In this document: positions 1 to 7,921 of the stretch, piece after piece
Layout of the letters: each line of letters begins with the position of its first letter
How positions within the stretch are numbered: the first letter of the stretch is position 1
Assembly: GCA_963699525.1 (NCBI GenBank)
Contig: CAVOUI010000006.1
Location: 416,009 to 480,008, forward strand
From: SG8-41 sp963699525
Lineage (GTDB): Bacteria > Pseudomonadota > Gammaproteobacteria > Burkholderiales > SG8-41
Direction of reading: 5' to 3'
Length of the DNA: 64,000 bases
Notes under the pieces: model-generated
The model's database searches: none
Seen by the model: the letters and a program-made list of their open reading frames with translations, nothing else
What the model was told of the DNA's origin: nothing
Translations under genes and position numbers: made by a program

Positions 1-970
1 GCACGTGGTAGCGCTGCATGAACTGGGCGACGGTGACGTCGCGCATGTCCTTGTGGTGGAAGCGTCCCAGCAGGTCGTAGAGCACACCCTGACGCATCGC
101 ACCTTCCGCCGGCACCATGGACTTGATGTCGAGCTCGGAGAGCACGGCATTCAGGATTGCGAGCCCGCCCGGAAGCACCACTGCGCGGTCCGGCTTCAAC
201 CCCGCGAGCTCCACTTTCTCCATTCGTCCCGCCTTGATCAGACGGGAGCGCAGCCGGTCGAGGCCGCCCGGGGTGATATCCCCGTCGTCGAAGCCGTTCA
301 GCTGCATGATGGCGGCGAGCGAGCGTATCGTGCCGGAGGAACCGACCGCGTGCTGCCAGTTGCCGCGGGCAAATCCTGCAACGATCGGCTGCAGCTCGTT
401 GCGCGCGGCGAGCTCGGCTTCCTTCATGGCGCTCTTGGAGATCTTGCCGTCGGGGAAGTAGCGCAGGCTGTAGGAAACGCAGCCCATGAACAGGCTCTCG
501 AGCCTCTGCGGTCTGTGACCCGCCCCGATGATGAGCTCGGTCGAGCCGCCGCCGATATCCACCACCAGCCGTTTTTCGCGCGAGGCGGGCAGGCTGTGCG
601 ACACACCGAGGTAAATGAGACGCGCTTCCTCGCGTCCCGCCACCACCTCGATCGGAAAGCCGAGCGCGGACTCGGCCTTCTTGAGGAAGGCTGCGGCGTC
701 CTTTGCGACCCGCAGCGTGTTGGTGCCGAGCGCGCGCACCGCTTTCCGCTCGAAGCCCCGCAGCCGTTCGCCGAAGCGCTTGAGGCACGCGAGTGCCCGG
801 TCCTGCACGGCTTCGTCGAGACGCTTGTCTTCCGTGAGCCCCTCGCCGAGCCGCACCGGCTCGCGCAGGGAATCGAGGGGATAGAGCTGGTCGCCGACGA
901 CGCGCGCTACCTGGCAATGAAAACTATTGGAACCGAGATCGACCGCCGCGAGCGTCGTGTATACGGTCAT
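1..970 (-). CDS. ppx: Exopolyphosphatase Ppx/GppA, 3' end outside window
   Basis: Hydrolyses inorganic polyphosphate (or pppGpp) in the cytosol; ASKHA-fold phosphatase. The ATG at 970-968 opens a frame that stays open to the window edge, giving about 323 residues of the usual 320-510. The family's N-terminal phosphate loop is visible as DLGSNSFH (residues 11-18) and the second loop as DIGGGSTE near residue 145. It is transcribed away from the arsenic and pst genes. ppx and pst genes are often close in betaproteobacteria, so the arsenic cluster may have been inserted between them (inference). Ppx is chosen over GppA only by context; the two cannot be separated from this fragment. Confidence 0.9.
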   Translation of the reverse strand, partial: MTVYTTLAAVDLGSNSFHCQVARVVGDQLYPLDSLREPVRLGEGLTEDKRLDEAVQDRALACLKRFGERLRGFERKAVRALGTNTLRVAKDAAAFLKKAESALGFPIEVVAGREEARLIYLGVSHSLPASREKRLVVDIGGGSTELIIGAGHRPQRLESLFMGCVSYSLRYFPDGKISKSAMKEAELAARNELQPIVAGFARGNWQHAVGSSGTIRSLAAIMQLNGFDDGDITPGGLDRLRSRLIKAGRMEKVELAGLKPDRAVVLPGGLAILNAVLSELDIKSMVPAEGAMRQGVLYDLLGRFHHKDMRDVTVAQFMQRYHV

Positions 971-1519
971 CGCTGCTACCAGGGAGTGAGACGGGGGCTG
1001 CGCCGATGCCGCGGGTGCGGCCTGGAGGGGTGAATGCCGCCGCGCGCAGGCGCGATGCACGACGGTCAAATTCGGGCCAAAGCGGCGTGGCTGACAGCGT
1101 GATTACTCTCCTGCGCTCAGGGAGCGATCGATGCCGCGAGTATATGTAAGCCGTGCTCAATCGCCAAGTAAATCGCCCCACGAAACCGCGCGATCGCCTC
1201 GCCATCCGATTCAATCTGCGATCACCCGCTGCGCAGCGCCGTCGGGCTTGACGACACGGCGCTCGGTGAGGCGCCCCGAGGCCCGATGGATCAAAATTCA
1301 GCCAAAACCGCAAATGGTGCTCCGCCATTATTACAGAAATATTAATGCCTGTCCGGGGCATGCAATTCAAAAACTTCCAGACGGTTCTCAATAGTGCTTC
1401 TAGGATGTTGCGCTAATGTTAATGTATTGGCGGGCGTTTATTTTCGGGCTTGTGCGTACGGATGATCTTGAGTCATGCTTTGCGGCAATCCAATATGCCG
1501 TGAAGGTGGAGCCGTTACC
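971..1519. other. Intergenic region between ppx and the arsenic genes
   Basis: No convincing gene seen on either strand. The stretch from about 1290 to 1480 is clearly richer in A and T than its surroundings. It probably holds the ppx promoter (reading left) and perhaps a promoter for the arsenic genes, but I could not fix a -35/-10 pair. The compositional change fits the edge of an acquired segment. Confidence 0.4.
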
Positions 1520-1813
1520 ATGACCGAAGTCACGAGCCGGGTTCCCATCAAGAAGAGCTGGGCGGACGAGATCGATGACTTGCATCTCGACGCGACGGAA
1601 AGGCATTTGCAGGCGGTATTTTTCACTCATGCGCGCAAGCGTCTCGCAAACGCCAAGGGCGCCGATGAGCGGATTGCCGGGCGGCGGGCCGGTTCAGCAC
1701 GAAACGTCCTCCGACGGCATCCCGCTGTAGCCTGCCCATCCTCTCGCCCGCCGCTTCCTGGCCAGAGGGCTGAGATCAGGGTATTGCCGCGCACGAGGGC
1801 GAAACTCGCATGA
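1520..1813 (+). CDS. Hypothetical ORF overlapping arsC1
   Basis: A 97-residue frame starting at ATG 1520 with a weak GGAG 9-10 nt upstream. Its stop overlaps the arsC start in an ATGA arrangement (1810-1813), which would allow translational coupling. The first 55 residues (charged, with motifs such as KKSWADEID) look protein-like. The remainder is rich in arginine, proline and alanine, like translated GC-rich noncoding DNA. No family recognised. It may be a decayed gene whose tail is out of frame, or no gene at all. Confidence 0.25.
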   Translation: MTEVTSRVPIKKSWADEIDDLHLDATERHLQAVFFTHARKRLANAKGADERIAGRRAGSARNVLRRHPAVACPSSRPPLPGQRAEIRVLPRTRAKLA

Positions 1814-2325
1814 CGGACAAGATCCTGAACGTGCTGTTTCTCTGCACCGGGAATTCGGCGCGCAGCATCATGGCGGAAGTGATGCTCAACGCGATGGGCA
1901 AGGGGCGGTTCAAGGCCTACAGCGCCGGCAGCCATCCAAGAGGCCAGGTCCATGCGATGGCGCTCGAGCTGATCGAGAAGAACCGGCTGCCCACGCAGGG
2001 TCTGCGCAGCAAGGACTGGAGCGAGTTCGCCCAGCCGGGGGCCCCGCGCATGGATTTCGTCTTCACCGTATGCGACGACGCCGCGGGCGAGGTGTGCCCG
2101 GTATGGCCGGGGCAACCGATGACCGCGCACTGGGGAATTCCCGACCCCGCCGCGGTGGAGGGATCCGACGAGCGCAAGCACCGGGCGTTCTTCACGGCCT
2201 ACCAGCAGCTCAGCAATCGCCTGACCATCTTTGTCAACTTGCCGCTCGCCCGCCTCGATCGGCTCTCCCTGCAGAGGCGGTTGGACGATATCGGCCTCGT
2301 CGATCGCAAAGAGCCGGTGGCGTAG
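1810..2325 (+). CDS. arsC: Arsenate reductase, thioredoxin-coupled LMW-PTP type (copy 1)
   Basis: Reduces arsenate to arsenite in the cytosol so that Acr3 can export it. The 171-residue protein has the low-molecular-weight phosphatase P-loop CTGNSAR at residues 12-18 (nucleophile C12, R18). It has the two resolving cysteines C88 and C96 in the segment VCDDAAGEVCPVW, and the general-acid Asp in PDPA near residue 112. That pattern marks the thioredoxin-coupled ArsC class rather than the glutaredoxin class. A second, similar copy lies at 2944. This one sits upstream of arsR, outside the arsR-arsC-acr3-arsM run, so it may be an older duplicate or have its own control. Confidence 0.9.
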   Translation: MTDKILNVLFLCTGNSARSIMAEVMLNAMGKGRFKAYSAGSHPRGQVHAMALELIEKNRLPTQGLRSKDWSEFAQPGAPRMDFVFTVCDDAAGEVCPVWPGQPMTAHWGIPDPAAVEGSDERKHRAFFTAYQQLSNRLTIFVNLPLARLDRLSLQRRLDDIGLVDRKEPVA

Positions 2326-2355
2326 AGCCGGCGACCAGAGAATACCGAATTTAAT

Positions 2356-2546
2356 CTGTCGCGAAGGCTCGCGGCGGAAGCGATCGCACGTCGTCTCTGC
2401 TTGCCGCTGTCGTCGGGTCGGGCATCATGGGCGAGCGCTCGTGGCAGGCTAACGTCGCCATCGCGCTGGGCCCGATGTCGGGCGCCCATTTCAATCCCGC
2501 AGTCTCACTCGCAATGTCCGCTGCCAAGAGCGGACATTCCCGATGA
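2356..2546 (+). pseudogene. Decayed aquaporin (MIP family) of the arsenic cluster
   Basis: Between the two arsC genes lie pieces of a major intrinsic protein. One frame reads LSRRLAAEAI (2356-2385). A one-base shift then leads to LLAAVVGSGIMGE and NVAIAL, followed directly by GPMSGAHFNPAVSLA and a TGA at 2544. In intact aquaporins the GSGIMGE helix is separated by roughly 15-20 residues from the first NPA box (SGAHFNPAVS), so an internal deletion has occurred. The second half, with the other NPA box, is missing. Arsenite-conducting aquaglyceroporins (AqpS type) occur in some ars operons as the exit route, replaced here by Acr3. I infer gene loss after acr3 was available. Confidence 0.75.
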
Positions 2547-2567
2547 CTGCTTGGACCAGAAGCGACC

Positions 2568-2603
2568 TTGACAAGCTTTTCATATTTCGACTATTCTGGA
2601 AAC
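2568..2603 (+). promoter_or_regulatory. arsR promoter with overlapping dyad, predicted leaderless start
   Basis: TTGACA (2568-2573) and TATTCT (2592-2597) are separated by 18 bp. A start 6-8 nt beyond the -10 would fall on or next to the arsR ATG at 2604. There is no properly spaced Shine-Dalgarno sequence (only GGA 3 nt upstream). TTTC (2578-2581) and GGAAA (2598-2602) form an imperfect dyad across the -10, a plausible ArsR operator. Promoter seen; operator and leaderless reading inferred. Confidence 0.55.
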
Positions 2604-2927
2604 ATGGAAACAATCCAGGCAGTCGAGTTACTGGGTGCGCTGGCCCACGACTCGCGGCTGGCGATCTTCCGGTTGCTCGTTCAAGCCGGCCCTGAGGGGT
2701 TGCCTGCGGGAAGCATCGGCGAAAAGCTCGGGCTGCCACCGGCGACGCTCTCGTTTCACCTCGCGCACCTCGCACGATCCGGATTGGCTTCCAGCCGCCA
2801 GGACGGGCGCTTCGTCATCTATTCCGTGGACTTCCAAAACATGAACGGGCTCGTGCAATTCCTGACCGAGAACTGCTGCGGCGGGAAGTCGTGCACGCCG
2901 GCTCGGCGCCTGCGCCGTAGCGCGTGA
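2604..2927 (+). CDS. arsR: ArsR-family arsenite-responsive repressor
   Basis: Winged-helix repressor of the arsenic operon, released from DNA by As(III). I take the ATG at 2604 (107 residues) rather than the upstream TTG at 2568, because that TTG is the promoter -35 box. The helix-turn-helix spans about residues 35-65 (SIGEKLGLPPATLSFHLAHL). The metal site is not in the DNA-binding helix. Instead there are C-terminal cysteines 91, 92 and 97 (ENCCGGKSC), resembling the Acidithiobacillus ferrooxidans ArsR arrangement. It heads the run arsR-arsC-acr3 and is probably autoregulated through the dyad that overlaps its promoter. Confidence 0.88.
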   Translation: METIQAVELLGALAHDSRLAIFRLLVQAGPEGLPAGSIGEKLGLPPATLSFHLAHLARSGLASSRQDGRFVIYSVDFQNMNGLVQFLTENCCGGKSCTPARRLRRSA

Positions 2928-2943
2928 CCCGGGCGGCATTCCG

Positions 2944-3453
2944 ATGGATGGCTTCAACGTGCTGTTCCTTTGCACCGGCAACTCGGCGCGCTCTATCCTG
3001 GCCGAGGCTTACCTCAATGCCCGTGGCCGCGGTGGCTTCACCGGCTACAGCGCCGGAAGCCATCCCACCGGCAAGGTCAACCCCTTTGCGCTGGAGATCC
3101 TGGCAAGAAACCGGATCGACACCTCGAACCTTCGCTCCAAGAGCTGGGACGAGTTCGCGCGGCCGGGCGCGCCCCGCATGCATTTCGTTTTCACCGTGTG
3201 CGATCAGGCGGCCGGCGAGGTTTGTCCCGTCTGGCCGGGCCAGCCGGTCAGCGCCCACTGGGGAGTGGACGATCCCGCGAGAGTAGAAGGAGTCGACGCC
3301 GAAAAGCGCAAGGCGTTCATACGCGCGTTCACCGTTCTATCCACCCGTATCAACCTGTTCCTGAATCTGCCGCTCGGCAAGCTCGACCGGCTGGTCCTGA
3401 AAAACAAGCTCGACGAAATCGGCCGGAGCGGCGCCGGGGAGAAAGCACGATGA
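2944..3453 (+). CDS. arsC: Arsenate reductase, thioredoxin-coupled LMW-PTP type (copy 2)
   Basis: Paralogue of the gene at 1810 with the same chemistry: arsenate to arsenite using a cysteine relay recharged by thioredoxin. The P-loop CTGNSAR is at residues 10-16, with resolving cysteines C86 and C94 and the acid Asp in DDPA near residue 110. The gene begins 16 nt after the arsR stop and its TGA overlaps the acr3 ATG (3450-3453), so the genes are translated together. Both copies keep every catalytic residue, so neither looks decayed. Confidence 0.92.
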   Translation: MDGFNVLFLCTGNSARSILAEAYLNARGRGGFTGYSAGSHPTGKVNPFALEILARNRIDTSNLRSKSWDEFARPGAPRMHFVFTVCDQAAGEVCPVWPGQPVSAHWGVDDPARVEGVDAEKRKAFIRAFTVLSTRINLFLNLPLGKLDRLVLKNKLDEIGRSGAGEKAR

Positions 3454-4520
3454 GCGCTCAGATCGGCGCCGCCAACCCCGCGCCCGCGAGGCCTGCCATC
3501 GGATTTTTCGAGCGTTGGCTCTCGCTGTGGGTATTCCTGTGCATCGTTACGGGTATCGCCCTCGGCCAGTGGGTGCCTGGCCTGTTCCAGACACTGGGGC
3601 GCTTGGAGGTTGCGCGCGTCAACATTCCCGTCGGCTTGCTCATCTGGGTGATGATCATCCCAATGCTGGTGAAGATCGACTTTGGCGCGCTGCATCAGGT
3701 ACGGGACCACTGGAAGGGGATAGGGGTAACGCTGCTGGTGAACTGGGCAGTCAAGCCTTTTTCAATGGCGCTGCTCGCGTGGATTTTCGTGCGGCAAGTC
3801 TTTGCGCCGTATCTGCCCGCCGACCAACTCGATAGTTACGTGGCAGGACTGATCCTGCTTGCGGCGGCGCCCTGCACGGCGATGGTGTTCGTCTGGAGCC
3901 GGCTCTCCGACGGCGATCCTTATTTCACGCTGTCGCAGGTCGCTCTGAACGACACAATCATGATTTTTGCCTTTGCACCGATTGTCGGGTTGCTGCTCGG
4001 TATCTCATCAATCACGGTGCCGTGGGCTACGCTGTTCACCTCGGTAGTTTTGTACATCGTCGTCCCGGTCATTCTCGCGCAGGTTTGGCGCAGGTCGCTC
4101 CTCGCAAGAGGGGAGGCGCATCTACAGTCCGCTCTCGCAAAGATCGGGCCATTCTCCGTTGCGGCGCTGCTGGTTACGCTCGTCTTGCTGTTCGCGTTCC
4201 AGGGCGAGGCGATCCTCAGGCAGCCGCTCATAATCGCGATGCTGGCAGTCCCGATTCTGATTCAGGTGTTTTTCAATTCAGCGCTGGCTTATTGGCTAAA
4301 TCGGACGGTCGGCGAAAAGCACAACGTGGCTTGTCCATCCGCACTGATAGGCGCGTCCAATTTCTTTGAGTTGGCGGTCGCGGCTGCGATCAGTCTCTTC
4401 GGATTCAATTCGGGGGCTGCACTGGCCACGGTAGTGGGGGTATTGATCGAGGTGCCCGTGATGCTGGCGGTGGTCAGGGTCGTCAATTCCACGCGCGGGT
4501 GGTATGCCAGAGGCGCATGA
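3450..4520 (+). CDS. acr3: Arsenite efflux permease Acr3
   Basis: Inner-membrane exporter of arsenite driven by the membrane potential; bile acid:sodium symporter superfamily, not ArsB. The 356-residue protein shows about ten hydrophobic segments. It carries the Acr3 hallmark AAAPCTAMVFVWS (around residue 134), with the cysteine needed for transport, and the downstream conserved block SALIGASNFFELAVA. The start overlaps the arsC2 stop by four bases. Its product completes the route arsenate, ArsC, arsenite, export. arsM follows 39 nt later with its own ribosome-binding site. Confidence 0.95.
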   Translation: MSAQIGAANPAPARPAIGFFERWLSLWVFLCIVTGIALGQWVPGLFQTLGRLEVARVNIPVGLLIWVMIIPMLVKIDFGALHQVRDHWKGIGVTLLVNWAVKPFSMALLAWIFVRQVFAPYLPADQLDSYVAGLILLAAAPCTAMVFVWSRLSDGDPYFTLSQVALNDTIMIFAFAPIVGLLLGISSITVPWATLFTSVVLYIVVPVILAQVWRRSLLARGEAHLQSALAKIGPFSVAALLVTLVLLFAFQGEAILRQPLIIAMLAVPILIQVFFNSALAYWLNRTVGEKHNVACPSALIGASNFFELAVAAAISLFGFNSGAALATVVGVLIEVPVMLAVVRVVNSTRGWYARGA

Positions 4521-4559
4521 GCCAATCTCCGCGCCACTTGATCGAAAAGGAGACAGGAA

Positions 4560-5432
4560 ATGAGCACGGAAAGCATCAAAGAAGTCATCAGGGAGAAGTA
4601 TGGTCAGGCCGCCCTGCAGGCTCGGACGGACAGGTCTTCCTGCTGTGGCCCAAGCTGCGCGTCGGATGACGCGTGCGACCCCATTACCTCCAACCTCTAT
4701 GGCGCACAGGAGACCGGCGAGGTGCCGGAGCAGGCGTTACGGGCGTCATTGGGTTGTGGAAACCCGACTGCACTTGCGGAATTGAAGCCCGGCGAAACCG
4801 TGCTCGATCTTGGCTCCGGAGGCGGCATCGACGTGCTGCTGTCCGCGAAGCGCGTCGGCCGGACGGGGAAAGCCTACGGTCTAGACATGACCGATGAAAT
4901 GCTGGCGCTCGCGCGTGAGAACCAGAAGAAGGCCGGTGTGGAGAATGTGGAATTCTTGAAAGGCGAGATCGAAAACATCCCGCTGCCAGACAATTCTATC
5001 GATGTCATCATCTCCAATTGCGTGATCAATCTGTCGGCTGACAAGGATCGAGTGCTGCGTGAGGCCTTCCGTGTCTTGAAGCCGGGCGGCCGGTTTGCGG
5101 TATCCGATGTGGTCGTTACCGGCGAAGTGCCCTCCGAAATCAGAAAGAACGTGGAACTGTGGATCGGCTGCATCGCGGGCGCGCTGCGCGATTCCGACTA
5201 CCGGAGCAAGCTCGCCCATGCGGGTTTCGAGAATATCGAAATCGAGCCGACCCGCATTTACGATATTGAGGATGCGCGGCAATTCCTGGCGGGCCAAGGC
5301 ATAGACGTTGATGCGATTGCACCGCAGGTCGCCGGCAAGTTCATGAGTGCCTTTGTGCGCGCCGTCAAGCCTGCACAGAAAGCATGCTGCGCGCCGACTT
5401 GCTGCGGAGTGTCAAAGAGCGAGTTTGCGTGA
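4560..5432 (+). CDS. arsM: Arsenite S-adenosylmethionine methyltransferase ArsM
   Basis: Methylates As(III) to mono-, di- and trimethyl arsenicals using S-adenosylmethionine. The Rossmann SAM-binding motif is VLDLGSGGGIDVL (residues 81-93). The three cysteines used by ArsM enzymes are seen at C66 (LGCGNP), C154 (SNCVINLS) and C204 (IGCIAGAL). Extra cysteine pairs occur at the N-terminus (SSCCGPSC) and C-terminus (CCAPTCCG), common in bacterial ArsM and probably binding arsenite. At 290 residues it is full length. The start ATG at 4560 follows a GGAG-type site. It is last in the arsR-arsC-acr3-arsM run. Confidence 0.95.
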   Translation: MSTESIKEVIREKYGQAALQARTDRSSCCGPSCASDDACDPITSNLYGAQETGEVPEQALRASLGCGNPTALAELKPGETVLDLGSGGGIDVLLSAKRVGRTGKAYGLDMTDEMLALARENQKKAGVENVEFLKGEIENIPLPDNSIDVIISNCVINLSADKDRVLREAFRVLKPGGRFAVSDVVVTGEVPSEIRKNVELWIGCIAGALRDSDYRSKLAHAGFENIEIEPTRIYDIEDARQFLAGQGIDVDAIAPQVAGKFMSAFVRAVKPAQKACCAPTCCGVSKSEFA

Positions 5433-5667
5433 AAATGGGCCACCACTGGATTTCGGGCGGGTAGCTTCGTCTGCATTCCCAGCATGCGGGTCAACGCCGA
5501 AATCCTCCTCGGCGCGGGCCCCACACCACACCCACTACGCCCTATGCCGTGGGCGCCTTGCTGGTCGTAGCCGTCATGCGCTGGATGCGCGGGAAGCCGG
5601 TTCCGGACACGACCGACACAATGCCTCCGCCGAATCCATCCCGCTGATGCCTGGCCGATATCGGGGA
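5433..5667 (+). other. Region after arsM; possible 3' remnant of a membrane protein gene
   Basis: No intact gene. From about 5537 to a TGA at 5645 one frame reads a hydrophobic stretch (VGALLVVAVMRWMRG) followed by a polar proline-rich tail, as in the last helix and cytoplasmic end of a transporter. This could be the leftover end of another gene of the arsenic island. The identification is weak and no family is claimed. Confidence 0.25.
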
Positions 5668-5701
5668 CTGTAATAAAGCTGTAACTCGCCAACCTTATCC
5701 T
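5668..5701 (+). promoter_or_regulatory. Pho box and -10 of the pst operon
   Basis: CTGTAATAAAGCTGTAAC (5668-5685) is two 7-base direct repeats (CTGTAAT and CTGTAAC) 11 bp apart, the PhoB-binding arrangement. A TATCCT-like -10 follows at 5696-5701. PhoB bound here would replace a -35 element. It sits 63 nt before the pstS start, so the operon should be induced by phosphate starvation. Confidence 0.8.
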
Positions 5702-5747
5702 TCCGGGTGGGCTGCGCATACCAATAATTGAGACAGGAGCGAAGACA

Positions 5748-6785
5748 ATGACTTTTCTCAGGAAAATCAACCTCTTGATCGCCGCGACGGCGATCGTGAC
5801 TACCACGGCGGGGGCCGCCGATATAACCGGTGCGGGGGCGACCTTTCCGTATCCCATCTATTCCAAGTGGGCGGACGCGTACCGGAAGGAAACCGGCGTC
5901 GGACTGAACTATCAGTCGATCGGATCGGGCGGCGGCATCAAGCAAATTACGGCCAAGACCGTGCTCTTTGGCGCCTCCGACATGCCGATGAAGGCTGCGG
6001 ATCTGGAGAAGCACGGGTTGATGCAGTTCCCGGCGATCATGGGCGGCGTGGTTCCGGTTTACAACATCAAGGGAATCGGTGACGGCGCCATCACACTCAC
6101 GGGGCCCGTCATTGCGGATATTTACCTCGGCAAGATCAAGAAGTGGAATGAGGCCCCGATCGCGTCGCTCAACAAGGGCGTCAAGCTGCCCGACCAGGCG
6201 ATCTCGGTGGTGCACCGCTCCGACGGCTCGGGCACGACCTTCCTGTTCGTCGATTACCTTTCCAAGATTAGCCCGGAATGGAAGTCGACCGTAGGCGTCG
6301 GTACCTCGGTCCAGTGGCCGACCGGGGTGGGTGGAAAAGGCAACGAAGGCGTCGCCAACTATGTGGGCCGCATCGACGGCGCGATCGGATACGTGGAATA
6401 CGCATACGCGAAGCAGAACAAGCTTACGGCGGCCAAGATGGTGAATCGCGATGGCGTGACCGTATCCCCGAACGATGACTCGTTCAAGGCCGCAGCCGCG
6501 GGCGCCGACTGGAAGTCCGTCCCCGGCATGGGAGTGGTGCTGACGAACCAGCCGGGCAAGCAGAGCTGGCCGATCACCGGCGCCTCCTTCATCCTGATCC
6601 ATACCCAGCAGGCGAATCCCGCGGCCGCCAAGGAAGTGCTCAAGTTCTTCGAGTGGTCGTTCAAGAACGGGCAGCAGATGGCCTCCGACCTCGACTACGT
6701 TCCGATGCCCGACCCCGTCGTGTCGCTGATCCGGACCGAATGGAAGGCGAATATCAAGGACGCGTCCGGAATGAGCGTGTATTGA
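5748..6785 (+). CDS. pstS: Periplasmic phosphate-binding protein PstS
   Basis: Captures phosphate in the periplasm for the PstCAB importer. It has 345 residues with a signal peptide of about 22 residues ending AGA. The mature protein begins with the PstS phosphate-loop region TGAGATFPYPIYSKW. Further ligand regions are IGSGGGI and the HRSDGSGTTF segment. The start has an AGGAG site (5735-5739) and lies downstream of a clear Pho box. A strong terminator separates it from pstC, so PstS is expected in excess over the permease. The adjacent arsenic genes are relevant because PstS selectivity sets arsenate uptake. Confidence 0.96.
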   Translation: MTFLRKINLLIAATAIVTTTAGAADITGAGATFPYPIYSKWADAYRKETGVGLNYQSIGSGGGIKQITAKTVLFGASDMPMKAADLEKHGLMQFPAIMGGVVPVYNIKGIGDGAITLTGPVIADIYLGKIKKWNEAPIASLNKGVKLPDQAISVVHRSDGSGTTFLFVDYLSKISPEWKSTVGVGTSVQWPTGVGGKGNEGVANYVGRIDGAIGYVEYAYAKQNKLTAAKMVNRDGVTVSPNDDSFKAAAAGADWKSVPGMGVVLTNQPGKQSWPITGASFILIHTQQANPAAAKEVLKFFEWSFKNGQQMASDLDYVPMPDPVVSLIRTEWKANIKDASGMSVY

Positions 6786-6830
6786 GCCTAGGGGCTGTGA
6801 CGAGTTGATCCGAACAACTGTTGTGATAGA

Positions 6831-6862
6831 GGGGGCGGCGGCAGTGCCGCCCCCTTTTCTTT
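6831..6862 (+). terminator. Terminator between pstS and pstC
   Basis: GGGGGCGGC (6831-6839) pairs with GCCGCCCCC (6846-6854) around a six-base loop and is followed by TTTTCTTT. A nine-bp GC stem plus T-run inside the operon is best read as partial attenuation that raises the ratio of binding protein to membrane components. Confidence 0.85.
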
Positions 6863-6884
6863 CAACCCGAATTTTCCCTGTAGA

Positions 6885-7921
6885 ATGACCGTCGAGACCT
6901 CGCCCGCAAGCGTATTCACTCTGCCAACCGCGGCCGGAGCAAAAGCACCGATAATGGAAACGAGGCGCGGATCTACGCCACCCCGCGTGCAGCAGGTGAA
7001 ATGGATGGATTCCGCGTTCGAGTGGCTGACGCGGACCTTCGCGTTCCTGGTGTTCGGCCTGCTGGCTGCGATTCTCGTCTCGCTCGTCCTGGGGAGCACC
7101 CAGACCCTCGAAAAATACGGCTTCAACTTTCTCTGGACGACCGACTGGGATCCCGTTCAGGAGAAATTCGGCGCGCTGGTGCCGATCTACGGAACGCTGG
7201 TCACCTCGCTCATCGCAATGCTGATCGGGGTGCCGGTCAGCTTCGGCATCGCGCTGTTTCTGACGGAGCTGTCTCCCACGTGGCTCAAGCGCCCGCTGGG
7301 AACCGCTATCGAGCTGCTGGCGGCGATCCCGTCGATCATCTACGGAATGTGGGGCTTGTTCATATTCGTGCCCCTGTTCCAGACCTACGTCCAGCCGCTC
7401 ATGATCAAATGCTGGGAGATGTCCCGGTGGTCGGCGCGCTGGTTCAGGGCCCCCCCCTCGGCATCGGCATGATGACCGCGGGCCTGATTCTCTCGATCAT
7501 GGTGATACCGTTCATCGCCGCGGTGATGCGCGATGTGTTCGAGCTGGTGCCGCCGATGCTCAAGGAATCCGCCTACGGCCTGGGCGCCTCAACGTGGGAA
7601 GTGGTCTGGAAGGTCGTCCTGCCCTACACCAAGATCGGCGTCGTCGGCGGTATCATGCTCGGGCTCGGGCGCGCGCTGGGTGAGACCATGGCAGTTACCT
7701 TCGTAATCGGAAACGCCCACCGGCTGGCGGTCTCCCTGATGGCTCCCGGCAACAGCATCGCTTCCGCGCTCGCGAACGAGTTTACCGAGGCAGTGGGCGA
7801 TCTGTATTTCTCCGCGTTGATCGAGCTCGGGCTCATCCTGTTCCTGATCACCACGATCGTGCTGGGGCTGTCCAAGCTGCTCCTCATGCGGCTTGCGCGG
7901 CAGGAGGGGAGACAGACGTGA
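6885..7921 (+). CDS. pstC: Phosphate ABC transporter permease PstC (one frameshift)
   Basis: Inner-membrane channel subunit that pairs with PstA. The first frame (6885-7472) covers the N-terminal cytosolic region, the first helix and the start of the permease domain up to FVPLFQTYVQPLMIK. The second frame continues GDVPVVGALVQGPPLGIG and ends at 7921, with the ABC permease EAA-type loop (ESAYGLGAS). The switch lies near 7410, where one base is missing after AAAT. Joined, the protein is about 345 residues, normal for PstC. Its stop overlaps the GTG start of pstA (7918-7921). No residues are otherwise lost, so an assembly error is likelier than a dead gene. Confidence 0.9.

Noticed and set aside
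5..1033. 342-codon + strand frame at the left edge
   Set aside because: The minus strand encodes a complete Ppx N-terminus, so this is its antisense shadow.
7400..7420. Programmed frameshift in pstC
   Set aside because: No slippery heptamer with stimulating structure was seen, and PstC is not known to use recoding.
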